Assembly (NCBI RefSeq): GCF_900103225.1
Contig: NZ_FNJH01000009.1
Span: 1 to 64,000 of the forward strand
Direction: 5' to 3'
DNA: 64,000 bases
Origin: Pseudomonas congelans
GTDB lineage: Bacteria; Pseudomonadota; Gammaproteobacteria; Pseudomonadales; Pseudomonadaceae
Positions within the stretch are counted from its first letter, which is position 1. Each line of letters begins with the position of its first letter. A model generated the notes under the pieces. It saw nothing but the letters and a program-made list of their open reading frames with translations. It did not search any database and was not told where the DNA came from. Of the stretch, positions 56,332-64,000 are shown piece by piece. A program made the translations under genes and the position numbers.

Positions 56332-56346
56332 CGTTACGATATAACA
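56332..56346. promoter_or_regulatory. Zur-box-like palindrome in front of the SPFH-ATPase operon
   Basis: CGTTACGATATAACA matches the perfect Zur site TGTTATATTATAACA at 11 of 15 positions; GTTA and TATAAC half-sites are kept. It is 76 bp upstream of the HflK-like start. The remaining gap 56257-56783 carries the opgD upstream region; no other gene is supported. Confidence 0.55.
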
Positions 56347-56783
56347 CGCGGAGTGAAACTTTCGTCAGGACTATTAGCTGAACGAATGTGCGATAGCGGT
56401 AACGCCCAGCTGGCGAATCGGCCGGAAGCCGTGCAGAGGGTGAGCCCGCGCGCCAGCAAAATGATTGCTGAATATTGCCTGGCGAAAAAGTTTTTAGCGT
56501 CGGCCAAAGGCAACGAGTTGAGCGGCGTTTCTTGCCCCGATCGTCTGGAAGCCTTGCGCCAAGCGGCGATGCGCTTAATCGATTAGTCTGCAGTCACGCA
56601 AAAATAAGCTTTATGGCGGTCAACACGCCGATTCATTACCCATTATCGACATTTTTTTTTGGCCGATTTCCGAACCGTATCTCGTCTTTGTTATCTGTTG
56701 TGGGTAGTTTGCGTTCGGCAAGGAGTCGTTGGCGCGCCATTTTTTGTGCAGGACGCACAGAATTACTCAGAGGCTTCACCTTT

Positions 56784-58403
56784 ATGAATCGCAGAAATCT
56801 CCTGAAAGCGTCCATGGCGTTGGCCGCCTACGGCAGCGTATCGGCCTCAGGGCTTTTTGCTGCGCGGGCACTGGCCGCCGCAGCCGATGGCGAGATCGAA
56901 CACTTCGATTTTGCAGAGTTGCAGGCGCATGCCAAGAAGCTTGCGAGCAAAGGGTATGTGAGCAACAAGCAGGTGCTGCCACCGGTACTTGCGAACATGA
57001 CGCCGCAGCAATTCAATGCCATCCGCTACGACCCGAATCACTCGCTGTGGAAAGACGTCCACGGCCAGCTCGACGTGCATTTCTTCCACGTCGGCATGGG
57101 CTTCAAGACGCCCGTGCGCATGTACAGCGTCGATCCGCAGAGCAAGCAGGCGCGGGAAGTGCATTTCCGCCATGACCTGTTCAACTACGAGAACAGCGGC
57201 ATCGACAAGAACCTGGTCAAGGGCGACCTTGGCTTTGCCGGTTTCAAACTGTTCAAGGCGCCTGAAATCGCCATCAATGACGTCGTCTCGTTCCTTGGCG
57301 CCAGCTATTTCCGCGCCGTGGACAGCAACAAGCAATACGGCCTCTCGGCCCGCGGCCTGGCCATCGACAGTTACGCCAAGCGTCAGGAAGAATTCCCGGA
57401 CTTCACCAAGTTCTGGTTTGAAACACCGGACAAGAACGCGACACGCTTCGTGGTTTACGCACTGCTCGACTCGCCGAGTGCGACCGGCGCCTACCGCTTC
57501 GACATCGACTGTCAGGCCGGCCAGGTGGTCATGGAAATCGACGCGCACGTCAATGCGCGTACCGACATCCAGCAGCTGGGCATTTCGCCGATGACCAGCA
57601 TGTTCAGTTGCGGCACTCACGAACGTCGCATGTGCGACACCATCCACCCGCAAATCCACGACTCGGATCGCCTGTCGATGTGGCGTGGCAACGGTGAGTG
57701 GATCTGCCGTCCGCTGAACAACCCGGCCAAACCGCAATTCAGCGCGTTCTCCGACACCGATCCGAAAGGCTTCGGGCTGGTGCAGAGCGATCACGAGTTC
57801 TCCAGCTATCAGGACACCGTTGTCTGGTACAGCCGCCGTCCAAGCCTGTGGGTCGAGCCGATCACGGCGTGGGGCGAAGGCGAGGTCAGCCTGCTGGAGC
57901 TGCCGACCACGGGCGAGACGATGGACAACATCGTGGTGTTCTGGACGCCGAAGACGCCGGTCAAGGCCGGGGATTCGATGAACTACGGCTACAAGCTGTT
58001 CTGGAGCCCGCTGCCGCCGGTGAGCACGCCGCTGGCCCAGGTCCACGCGACACGTTCAGGCATGGGCGGTTTCCTCGAAGGCTGGGCACCGGGCGAGCAT
58101 TACCCGAAAACCTGGGCACGCCGCTTTGCGGTGGACTTCAACGGCGGCGGCCTGGATCGCTTGCCGGAAGGCACCGGGATCGAACCCATCGTCACGGTCA
58201 CTCATGGCAAGGTGCAGGACTTCAACATCCTCGTGCTGCCGGACATCAAGGGTTACCGCGTCACCTTCGATTGGGTACCGGACAGCGACTCGGTCGAGCC
58301 GGTTGAAATGCGCATGTTCATCCGCACTGGCGACCGTACGCTGAGCGAGACCTGGCTCTATCAGTACTTCCCGCCTGCACCGGACAAACGTAAATACCCG
58401 TAA
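56784..58403 (+). CDS. opgD: Periplasmic glucan biosynthesis protein OpgD
   Basis: The 539-residue protein shapes osmoregulated periplasmic glucans. The Tat signal MNRRNLLKASMALAAYGSV is at the start, followed by the OpgG/OpgD domain (HFDFAELQAHAKKLASKGY; VSFLGASYFRAVDSNKQYGLSARGLAID; MDNIVVFWTPKTPVKAGDSM) to the C-terminus. The Tat signal and the absence of a linked opgH favour OpgD over OpgG. A GC-rich repeat array follows directly after its stop. Confidence 0.95.
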   Translation: MNRRNLLKASMALAAYGSVSASGLFAARALAAAADGEIEHFDFAELQAHAKKLASKGYVSNKQVLPPVLANMTPQQFNAIRYDPNHSLWKDVHGQLDVHFFHVGMGFKTPVRMYSVDPQSKQAREVHFRHDLFNYENSGIDKNLVKGDLGFAGFKLFKAPEIAINDVVSFLGASYFRAVDSNKQYGLSARGLAIDSYAKRQEEFPDFTKFWFETPDKNATRFVVYALLDSPSATGAYRFDIDCQAGQVVMEIDAHVNARTDIQQLGISPMTSMFSCGTHERRMCDTIHPQIHDSDRLSMWRGNGEWICRPLNNPAKPQFSAFSDTDPKGFGLVQSDHEFSSYQDTVVWYSRRPSLWVEPITAWGEGEVSLLELPTTGETMDNIVVFWTPKTPVKAGDSMNYGYKLFWSPLPPVSTPLAQVHATRSGMGGFLEGWAPGEHYPKTWARRFAVDFNGGGLDRLPEGTGIEPIVTVTHGKVQDFNILVLPDIKGYRVTFDWVPDSDSVEPVEMRMFIRTGDRTLSETWLYQYFPPAPDKRKYP

Positions 58404-58414
58404 TCCGCAGATGG

Positions 58415-58850
58415 GTGACGCAGAGCGTCACGCAAGGCATTCCCACGCGGAGCGTGAGGAACGATAGGGGTTCTCGGGAACACCATCGTGCCCATGCTCC
58501 AGCGTGGGCATGCCGTTCCGGACGCTCCGCGTCCTATCCTCGGTACTGCAGCGCGGCGCAGATTTGTGACGCAGAGCGTCACGAAGAGCATTCCCACGCG
58601 GAGCGTGAGGAACGATAGGGGTTCTCGGGAACACCATCGTGCCCATGCTCCAGCGTGGGCACGCCGTTCTGGACGCTCCGCGTCCGATCCTCGGTACTGC
58701 AGCGCGGCGCAGATTTGTGACGCAGAGCGTCACGAAAGGCATTCCCACGCGGAGCGTGAGGAACGATAGGGGTTCTCGGGAACACTATCGTGCCCATGCT
58801 CCAGCGTGGGCACGCCGTTCCGGACGCTCCGCGTCCGATCATGGGCACGG
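58415..58850. repeat. Tandem array of three 151-bp palindrome-rich units
   Basis: Units start at GTGACGCAGAGCGTCAC at 58415, 58566 and 58717. The first two are full length (151 bp each) and nearly identical; the third diverges after about 110-120 bp. Each unit contains GACGCAGAGCGTC, CACGCGGAGCGTG, GCTCCAGCGTGGGCA and GGACGCTCCGCGTCC dyads. Single or broken units lie at 1, 13500, 27500, 35725 and 41340. The 58404-59054 gap otherwise has only a promoter candidate. Confidence 0.9.
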
Positions 58851-58887
58851 GGCGTGCAGCGCATAACCATTAATCCTGACTAATTAA

Positions 58888-58918
58888 TTGACAGTTGCCC
58901 CAACTGCGACTGATATAC
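58888..58918 (+). promoter_or_regulatory. Candidate promoter for the Wzy-like gene
   Basis: TTGACA (58888-58893) is followed at 18 bp by GATATA. The -35 is perfect and the -10 is weak. It lies 140 bp before the start at 59055, just after the repeat array. Confidence 0.4.
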
Positions 58919-59054
58919 CTGTTGTCATGCCGTTGCGAGCGTCCGCTCCAGACCCCCATCTCCCAAAGCCTGCCTGTGTCGACACGTTGCCGTGATCGTC
59001 GGGCGGTAGCTTTGTCCGCGCAATTCCCCTGACGTATTTCACAAGGCAGCCAGC

Positions 59055-60338
59055 ATGGCGTTGAATACTGCGAGCAGCGTCGACGCCAGGTCGTCGTTGA
59101 TGTCCTTTGACAAGTCCACGGTGGTGGTGTGGGTCGCCATCAGCCTGATTCTGGTCGAGACCTTTTCCGGAGCCTTGCGCTTCTACTTCGATCAGGCAGG
59201 CATAAGCCCCCTGCTCTATCTGCCCAAGGCCGCCTGCATCCTGCTGTTTGCGCTGGAACTGCGCACCTTCAGGGCAGGACGGTTGTTCTGGACATTCACG
59301 ATCCTGTGGCTGCTTTCCGGGCTGCTGGCCATGCTGCATCGTGCCAGCGTGCACAACCTGGCGTTCAGTCTGTTCGCGCTGAGCCCGCTGGTGTTCGGCC
59401 TGGTATGTGGCCGGCACCTGCTGTATCGCCGCAAGCTGTTGTACCGCGCCATTGGTTTCTGCCTGCTGGCCTCGCTGCTGGGGATTGCCCTGGACAAGCT
59501 CACCTCCGTGCCCTGGAAAGGCTATAGCTACAGCGTCGGTGAAACCCAGTTGAGCGCCAACACCTCATGGAGTGCGGACGAAGTGGATCGCATTGCCGGT
59601 TTCGCCAGAGTGTCCAACGTGCTGTCGATCATGATCGCCTTCTACACGCTGTACCTGCTCATGTTTCTGCGCTCGCGCCTGATGATGTTGTTGCTGAGTG
59701 GGGTGGCGCTTTACGCCATCGTGCTGACCACCAGCAAAGCGCCAGCTGCGGCCTTCGCCCTGACCGTCATGCTGCTGTTGATGCGGCGGATGCACTGGAC
59801 CTGCAGAACATTGTGCACCGTGGTGGTGGGCATCGGTCTGCTGTTGCCGGCACTGGGGCTGATTGTGAGTCCTGATGCCTACGCGGTCAGCAGCGGCGGC
59901 TCTCTGGCCTCGCTGTATGACCGGCTGATCAACACCTGGCCCGGCCTGATCAATGCGATGAGTCGCGAAGGCTGGATGATCAGCGGCGCGGGCTTCGGCA
60001 TGGTCGGCAGCACGATGGGGCTGTTTCCAGTGAACGGTGCCGGGGTATTTCTCGGCATGGACAGCTCCGCCCTGTATCTCTGGGCAATGCTCGGCGTGCT
60101 TGGCTTGCTGCTGTATGCGCTGCAGATCCCGCTGTTGTTCCGACTGATCGATGATCAGACACGTGTCGGCCATATGCTGCTGGCGATCAGCTTTTGCTGG
60201 TGCCTGATCAGCTGGACCACCGACATGTTCGAGGTCGCTGTCGCCAACCTGTTCATAGGTCTGGCCATTGGTCATGTGATTGCCGGCAGGCAAGCCCCTG
60301 CGAGCCATGCGCCCGGACTGTCGTCGACTGCCCGCTGA
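59055..60338 (+). CDS. Polytopic membrane protein, O-antigen polymerase/ligase-like
   Basis: The 427-residue protein is almost entirely hydrophobic with about ten predicted helices and a larger outer loop around residues 285-345 (LASLYDRLINTWPGLINAMSREGWMISGAGFGMVG). This matches the Wzy/WaaL-type layout, including the R/W/G-rich loop. It is most likely a glycan polymerase or ligase of the inner membrane, but there is no adjacent glycosyltransferase cluster, so the substrate is unknown. AAGGC precedes ATG; an alternative in-frame ATG is at 59100. Confidence 0.65.
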   Translation: MALNTASSVDARSSLMSFDKSTVVVWVAISLILVETFSGALRFYFDQAGISPLLYLPKAACILLFALELRTFRAGRLFWTFTILWLLSGLLAMLHRASVHNLAFSLFALSPLVFGLVCGRHLLYRRKLLYRAIGFCLLASLLGIALDKLTSVPWKGYSYSVGETQLSANTSWSADEVDRIAGFARVSNVLSIMIAFYTLYLLMFLRSRLMMLLLSGVALYAIVLTTSKAPAAAFALTVMLLLMRRMHWTCRTLCTVVVGIGLLLPALGLIVSPDAYAVSSGGSLASLYDRLINTWPGLINAMSREGWMISGAGFGMVGSTMGLFPVNGAGVFLGMDSSALYLWAMLGVLGLLLYALQIPLLFRLIDDQTRVGHMLLAISFCWCLISWTTDMFEVAVANLFIGLAIGHVIAGRQAPASHAPGLSSTAR

Positions 60339-60433
60339 CCGCCACCACACTCATCACCACGCTGGCCGCCGATACGTTTCGGCTGATCCCCGGCACATCT
60401 CCCTCACGATCAGCCACCGGATGGTTTTCTCCA

Positions 60434-62317
60434 ATGGACTTCAGAAAAGACATCAATGGCCTGCGCGCCATCGCGGTGATCGCAGTGCTGCTCTTCCACT
60501 TCCACCCCGACTGGCTGCCTGGCGGCTTTGCCGGTGTGGATGTGTTCTTCGTGATCTCGGGGTATCTGATCACCGGGATCATCCTGCGCGGCTTGAGGCG
60601 CGGCAAATTCAGGCTGGCGGCGTTCTACACGTCACGGGCCAGACGCATCGTCCCGGCCCTCGCCGCGCTGTGTTTTGCCCTGCTGCTGCTGGGCTGGATC
60701 TCCCTGCTGCCGCTGGACTACAGCGCGCTGGGCACACATGTGGCCAGCAGCCTGGGGTTCGTTTCCAACGTTGTCTATTGGCGTGAGGCGGGGTACTTCA
60801 CTGCCAGTGCCCATGAGAAATGGCTGCTGCATACGTGGTCGCTGTCGGTGGAATGGCAGTTTTACCTGCTGTACCCGATTGCGCTGCTGGTGCTCAGTCG
60901 TCTGGTCGCGCTGAACAACCTGCGCTGGTGGGTGCTGGGCACGAGTCTGGCAGGCTTTGTGGTGTGCATATCTGCCTCCTTGCAATGGCCGGAGGCCGCG
61001 TTTTATCTGCTGCCGAGCCGCGCCTGGGAGTTACTGGCAGGTGGCGTGGCCTGCCTGTTCCCGATGCAATTTAAGGCCCTGCAGCAGCGCGCTCTGGAAC
61101 ACGTCGGACTGGCCCTGATAGGGGCCGGGTTGTTCCTGCTGTCCGTACAGGACACATGGCCGGGTTACCTGGTGCTGATGCCGGTGCTGGGGACGTTCGC
61201 GGTGATCGTCGCCGCACGCAACGACTCGCCGCTGACCTGTAACCCGCTGGCCCAATGGATCGGCACACGGTCGTACTCGCTATACCTGTGGCATTGGCCG
61301 GTGGTGGTGTGGATGAATGACGCCGGGTTGCTGGGCGAGACCCGCACAGTGCTGGTGGGCATGGGCGTGGCCGTGACGCTGGGTCTGGTCTCATGGCGGC
61401 TGATCGAGCAGCCCGCCAGCAGACCGTCGTCTGATCAGCGCGGCAGGCTTGCCATGCCTGGAACACTGATCGCTCTGGTGTTCGTGGGCGGAGCGCTGGT
61501 GAGCGCGACCAGCGGCGTGGTATCGCCACTGCGCCCGGTCAGCGTTTCGGACAAGGCGCGTTTCATTCAGGAATACGCTGATCGTCAGCACAATCTGTAC
61601 GAGCCTTACTGGCTGAAATGTGACGCTTTCTCCGCCCTGACCCAGCGCGGCCAATCAGGCATCGACGAAGCTTGCATCCGCAAACAGGGCGCAGGCGGAG
61701 TGTTCCTGTGGGGCGACTCTCATGCACAGGCGCTGTCGCTCGGCTTGCGTACCTTGCTGACACACAGCACGCCCTTCTATCAGGTCGCCTCGGCCAGTTG
61801 CCGTCCCGCTCTGAGTAACCATGAAGGACGCACATCGGCGACCAGCAGGGCCTGTGACTACTCCAACAGAACAGCCTTGCAGAGCATCGAAAGGCTGCGT
61901 CCGGATATCGTGGTCATCGCGCAGAAGGATGGGCATGACAAGACCGACTGGACGCAGATCGCGGTCCGGCTCAAGGGTCTTGGCGTGAAGCATATCGTGC
62001 TGATCGGCCCGGTCCCGCAATGGAAACCGTCGCTGCCCAGTGTGATCGCCAACCGTCATTGGGGGCTGAGCGAATCGCACATCCGCGATCCGGCTCTGGA
62101 TCAAAGCGTCATGCTGGTGGATCAGGCAACCCGCGCGCTGGCCGCATCGGCAGGCATCCAGTTCGTGTCGCTGATCGACAAACTGTGCATCGCCGATGCC
62201 TGCCTGGTACGCCTGGAAGACAACCGCTCTCTGCTACAGATCGACTCGGGGCACTTGAGCGTAGAAGGCTCGCTGTACGTGGTGCGCAATTACGTACTGC
62301 CGCAGTTGATGAATTAG
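60434..62317 (+). CDS. Acyltransferase-3 / SGNH fusion (OafA-like O-acetyltransferase)
   Basis: The 627-residue protein has an N-terminal acyltransferase-3 membrane domain of ten or more helices (MDFRKDINGLRAIAVIAVLL; FHPDWLPGGFAGVDVFFVISGYLIT) and a C-terminal extracytoplasmic SGNH domain with GDSHA (LWGDSHAQAL) and the D-x-x-H pair IDSGHLS. Such fusions O-acetylate surface glycans. Its position 95 bp behind the Wzy-like gene suggests a joint role in modifying an exported polysaccharide. ATG 60434 gives the family start. Confidence 0.9.
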   Translation: MDFRKDINGLRAIAVIAVLLFHFHPDWLPGGFAGVDVFFVISGYLITGIILRGLRRGKFRLAAFYTSRARRIVPALAALCFALLLLGWISLLPLDYSALGTHVASSLGFVSNVVYWREAGYFTASAHEKWLLHTWSLSVEWQFYLLYPIALLVLSRLVALNNLRWWVLGTSLAGFVVCISASLQWPEAAFYLLPSRAWELLAGGVACLFPMQFKALQQRALEHVGLALIGAGLFLLSVQDTWPGYLVLMPVLGTFAVIVAARNDSPLTCNPLAQWIGTRSYSLYLWHWPVVVWMNDAGLLGETRTVLVGMGVAVTLGLVSWRLIEQPASRPSSDQRGRLAMPGTLIALVFVGGALVSATSGVVSPLRPVSVSDKARFIQEYADRQHNLYEPYWLKCDAFSALTQRGQSGIDEACIRKQGAGGVFLWGDSHAQALSLGLRTLLTHSTPFYQVASASCRPALSNHEGRTSATSRACDYSNRTALQSIERLRPDIVVIAQKDGHDKTDWTQIAVRLKGLGVKHIVLIGPVPQWKPSLPSVIANRHWGLSESHIRDPALDQSVMLVDQATRALAASAGIQFVSLIDKLCIADACLVRLEDNRSLLQIDSGHLSVEGSLYVVRNYVLPQLMN

Positions 62318-62359
62318 TGAGCCGCTGAGTACAAACGTCCTGTTTCTGGAGGCTGTACC

Positions 62360-62402
62360 GGCCTCTTCGCGAGCAAGCGAAGCGTCGCCCGGCTCGCTCC
62401 CA
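62360..62402. repeat. REP-like palindrome
   Basis: GGCCTCTTCGCGAGCAAGC...GGCTCGCTCCCA is a Pseudomonas REP-type element with the stem GCGAGC/GCTCGC. It lies in the convergent gap between the acyltransferase and FixJ-like genes and is different from the 151-bp repeat family. Confidence 0.65.
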
Positions 62403-62434
62403 AGAGACATGGGTATAACCGATGGGGTTGTCGA

Positions 62435-63073
62435 TCAATGCAGCTCTTTGAGGCGCTCGGCAAACTTGACGAGGTCGGCCAGGGAATCGGCTTCCATCTT
62501 GCGCATCACCGAGCCACGGCGGACCTTGACGGTGATTTCGCTCACGTTCAGCCGCGCTGCAATCTGTTTGTTGAGCAGGCCGCTGACCACCAGTTCCATC
62601 ACCTGCTGCTCACCGGGATTGAGGCTGGCGTGGCGGCGCTGCAGTTCGGCTCCCACGGCGGCACTCTGGCGCCGGCTGCGATCCTGCGCCAACCCCTGCT
62701 GGATGGCATCGAGCAAGTCCTGATCGCGAAAAGGCTTGGTCAGAAACTCCACTGCACCGGCCTTCATGGCCCGTACGGACATGGGAATGTCGCCGTGCCC
62801 GGTGATGAAAATGACCGGTAGGGAAATCCCTGACCTGGCCATATGTTCCTGGAAATCCAGGCCACTCATGCCCGGCATGCGAATGTCCAGAATCAGACAG
62901 CCCGGCGCGTCAGGGCGCGGAGTATCCAGAAACTCGCGGGTCGAGCCGAACAGCATGCTGCGCAATCCGACCGAGGCCAGCAGGTCCTCCAGCGAGGAGC
63001 GCACCGACAGGTCGTCATCGATGACGTAGATGATCGGTTCTTCGGCCTGCGATGCAGTGACAGCTGTACTCAT
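62435..63073 (-). CDS. FixJ/NarL-type response regulator
   Basis: The 212-residue two-component regulator has receiver acidic residues YVIDDD (18-21), phospho-acceptor D63 (LILDIRMPGMSG), conserved T/K residues (FITGHGD; FLTKPF), and a LuxR-type HTH at about 145-205 (LNPGEQQVMELVVSGLLNKQIAARLNVSEITVKV). It belongs to the FixJ/TtrR subgroup. Its start overlaps the stop of the partner kinase gene by one base. Target genes are unknown; it is not near fix or nar genes. Confidence 0.92.
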   Translation of the reverse strand: MSTAVTASQAEEPIIYVIDDDLSVRSSLEDLLASVGLRSMLFGSTREFLDTPRPDAPGCLILDIRMPGMSGLDFQEHMARSGISLPVIFITGHGDIPMSVRAMKAGAVEFLTKPFRDQDLLDAIQQGLAQDRSRRQSAAVGAELQRRHASLNPGEQQVMELVVSGLLNKQIAARLNVSEITVKVRRGSVMRKMEADSLADLVKFAERLKELH

Positions 63074-64000
63074 CAGGTTTCCATCTTTCCAGTGGGCAGG
63101 GTGAAGTGAAACGTAGCACCGATTGCAGGGTTGGGCGTGACCCAGATGCGCCCGCCATGAGCTTCGATGATCGAACGGCTGATCGCCAGACCAATCCCCA
63201 TCCCTTCCTCCTTGGTGGTGTAGAACGCGTCGAACAACTGATGGAGGTTTTCCGGTGGCACGCCGATGCCATTGTCGATGACCGAAAATCCGATATTGCC
63301 GCCGTCATGCCAGCCCACCCGAACCTCCAGTTGCGCCTGATCCGCCTCGAGCCTTTTCATCGCATCGACGCCATTGAGCATCAGGTTCAGTAACACTTGC
63401 TGGATCTGCACCCGATCAGCCAGCAGCGGCGGCAGGCCCTCCGGAACGTCGACCAGCAGTGCCACGCCCTGCCCTTCTATCTCGCTGTGCGCCAACGCCA
63501 CGATCTCGGCGACGGTATCGGCCACGCTGATCCACTCCTTGTGAGTGGACGAACGTTTTGCCAGAGCGCGCACCCGGACGATGATGTCCCCGGCGCGGTT
63601 CGCGTCACTGATCATGCGTTCCACGGCCTGACGGGCCTTGTCCAGATTGACCGGCTCGCTGGCCAGCCAGCGCTGGCAGGCATTGCCGCTGGTGACAATG
63701 GCCGACAGCGGCTGATTGACCTCATGAGCAATGGACGCCGTCAGCTCACCCAGTTGATTGACCCGTGCGATCCGCGCCAGTTGCGAGCGCGCTTCATGTA
63801 CCGAGCGGATAGCCAGCGCCATGCGCAGCGCCAGCCAGGTGGTCATGGCGATGGCCGCCAGGCTGATAATGCAATTGATAAGCCCGGACGCCTCACTGCC
63901 TCTGGAGGTCGTCATCTCGTAACTGATCACGGTCAGCACCATGCACAGCAACGCCATCGCGATAACGCCTGCGACCGGCAGGAGCCTGACCGCCAGCAGC
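63073..64000 (-). CDS. FixL-like sensor histidine kinase, 5' end beyond window
   Basis: The visible 308 residues cover the end of a membrane region and a complete HATPase kinase core: H-box SIAHEVNQPLSAIVTSG, N-box LLNLMLNGVDAMK, and G-boxes DNGIGVPPENLHQLFDAFYTTKEEGMGIGLA. The reading frame continues open and hydrophobic (VISY, LPVAGVIAMALL) to the right edge, so the first Met seen (63957) is not the start and the sensor domain is cut off. It forms an operon with the response regulator, overlapping by one base. Confidence 0.9.
   Translation of the reverse strand, partial: LLAVRLLPVAGVIAMALLCMVLTVISYEMTTSRGSEASGLINCIISLAAIAMTTWLALRMALAIRSVHEARSQLARIARVNQLGELTASIAHEVNQPLSAIVTSGNACQRWLASEPVNLDKARQAVERMISDANRAGDIIVRVRALAKRSSTHKEWISVADTVAEIVALAHSEIEGQGVALLVDVPEGLPPLLADRVQIQQVLLNLMLNGVDAMKRLEADQAQLEVRVGWHDGGNIGFSVIDNGIGVPPENLHQLFDAFYTTKEEGMGIGLAISRSIIEAHGGRIWVTPNPAIGATFHFTLPTGKMET

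Noticed and set aside
56353..56586. A 77-codon ORF upstream of opgD
   Set aside because: Possible, but no ribosome site, no recognisable family, and it lies next to regulatory sequence; not enough to call.
58415..58850. CRISPR array
   Set aside because: Repeats are 151 bp and contiguous with no spacers, and no cas genes are present.

Overview
The window is a GC-rich chromosomal segment from a fluorescent Pseudomonas. I infer the P. syringae group from the gene order pst-phoU / purEK / pycAB / uvrD / Zur-type zinc genes and from the abundant short palindromic spacers; this is not proven here. I see no rRNA, tRNA, CRISPR array, prophage or insertion sequence. A perfect ParB-type parS palindrome (46598-46613) suggests that the segment lies in the origin-proximal part of the chromosome.

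Layout. 0-10.6 kb (minus strand): phosphate island pstS-pstC-pstA-pstB-phoU with two Pho boxes, followed by a CheY-like regulator and an M23 peptidase, and preceded by an MHS transporter. 11-15.2 kb: housekeeping genes (thioesterase, hexose-6-phosphate mutarotase, DUF3299 lipoprotein-like protein, GlsB-type membrane protein) and purEK, which has a terminator-like hairpin in its leader. 15.6-16.3 kb: a small secreted metzincin. 16.3-21.7 kb: aspartate/asparagine use (LysR regulator, aspA, an AGCS amino-acid symporter, asparaginase). 21.8-27.5 kb: bestrophin-like channel, YeeE/YedE sulfur transporter, MocR regulator diverging from paiB and two acetyltransferases. 27.7-33.2 kb: two-subunit pyruvate carboxylase with a divergent LysR regulator, a small ORF and an RpiR/HexR-like regulator with a perfect operator-like palindrome. 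33.5-41.3 kb: uvrD, a Tim44-domain protein, an SMI1/KNR4 protein, a CPA2 antiporter, a thioesterase, pdxY and DUF3301.

41.4-56.3 kb is a zinc-homeostasis island. It holds two CobW-type GTPases, a DUF1826 protein translationally coupled to one of them, small secreted proteins, a zinc amidase, and a four-gene operon of three SPFH (stomatin/HflK-HflC-like) membrane proteins, one with a 16-histidine tail, plus a P1B-type ATPase resembling HmtA. One perfect and two degraded Zur-box-like palindromes precede these transcription units. Cardiolipin synthase, a cyclopropane-fatty-acid-synthase-like enzyme and the parS site lie inside this island.

56.8-64 kb: the Tat-exported glucan protein OpgD, three tandem 151-bp palindrome-rich repeats, a Wzy/ligase-like membrane protein, an acyltransferase-3/SGNH enzyme, and a FixJ/FixL-type two-component pair whose kinase runs off the right edge.

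The strongest candidates for a second look are the SPFH/P-type ATPase operon with its putative Zur site, the parS site, the purE leader hairpin, the second Pho box on top of the pstC start, and the tandem repeat array.
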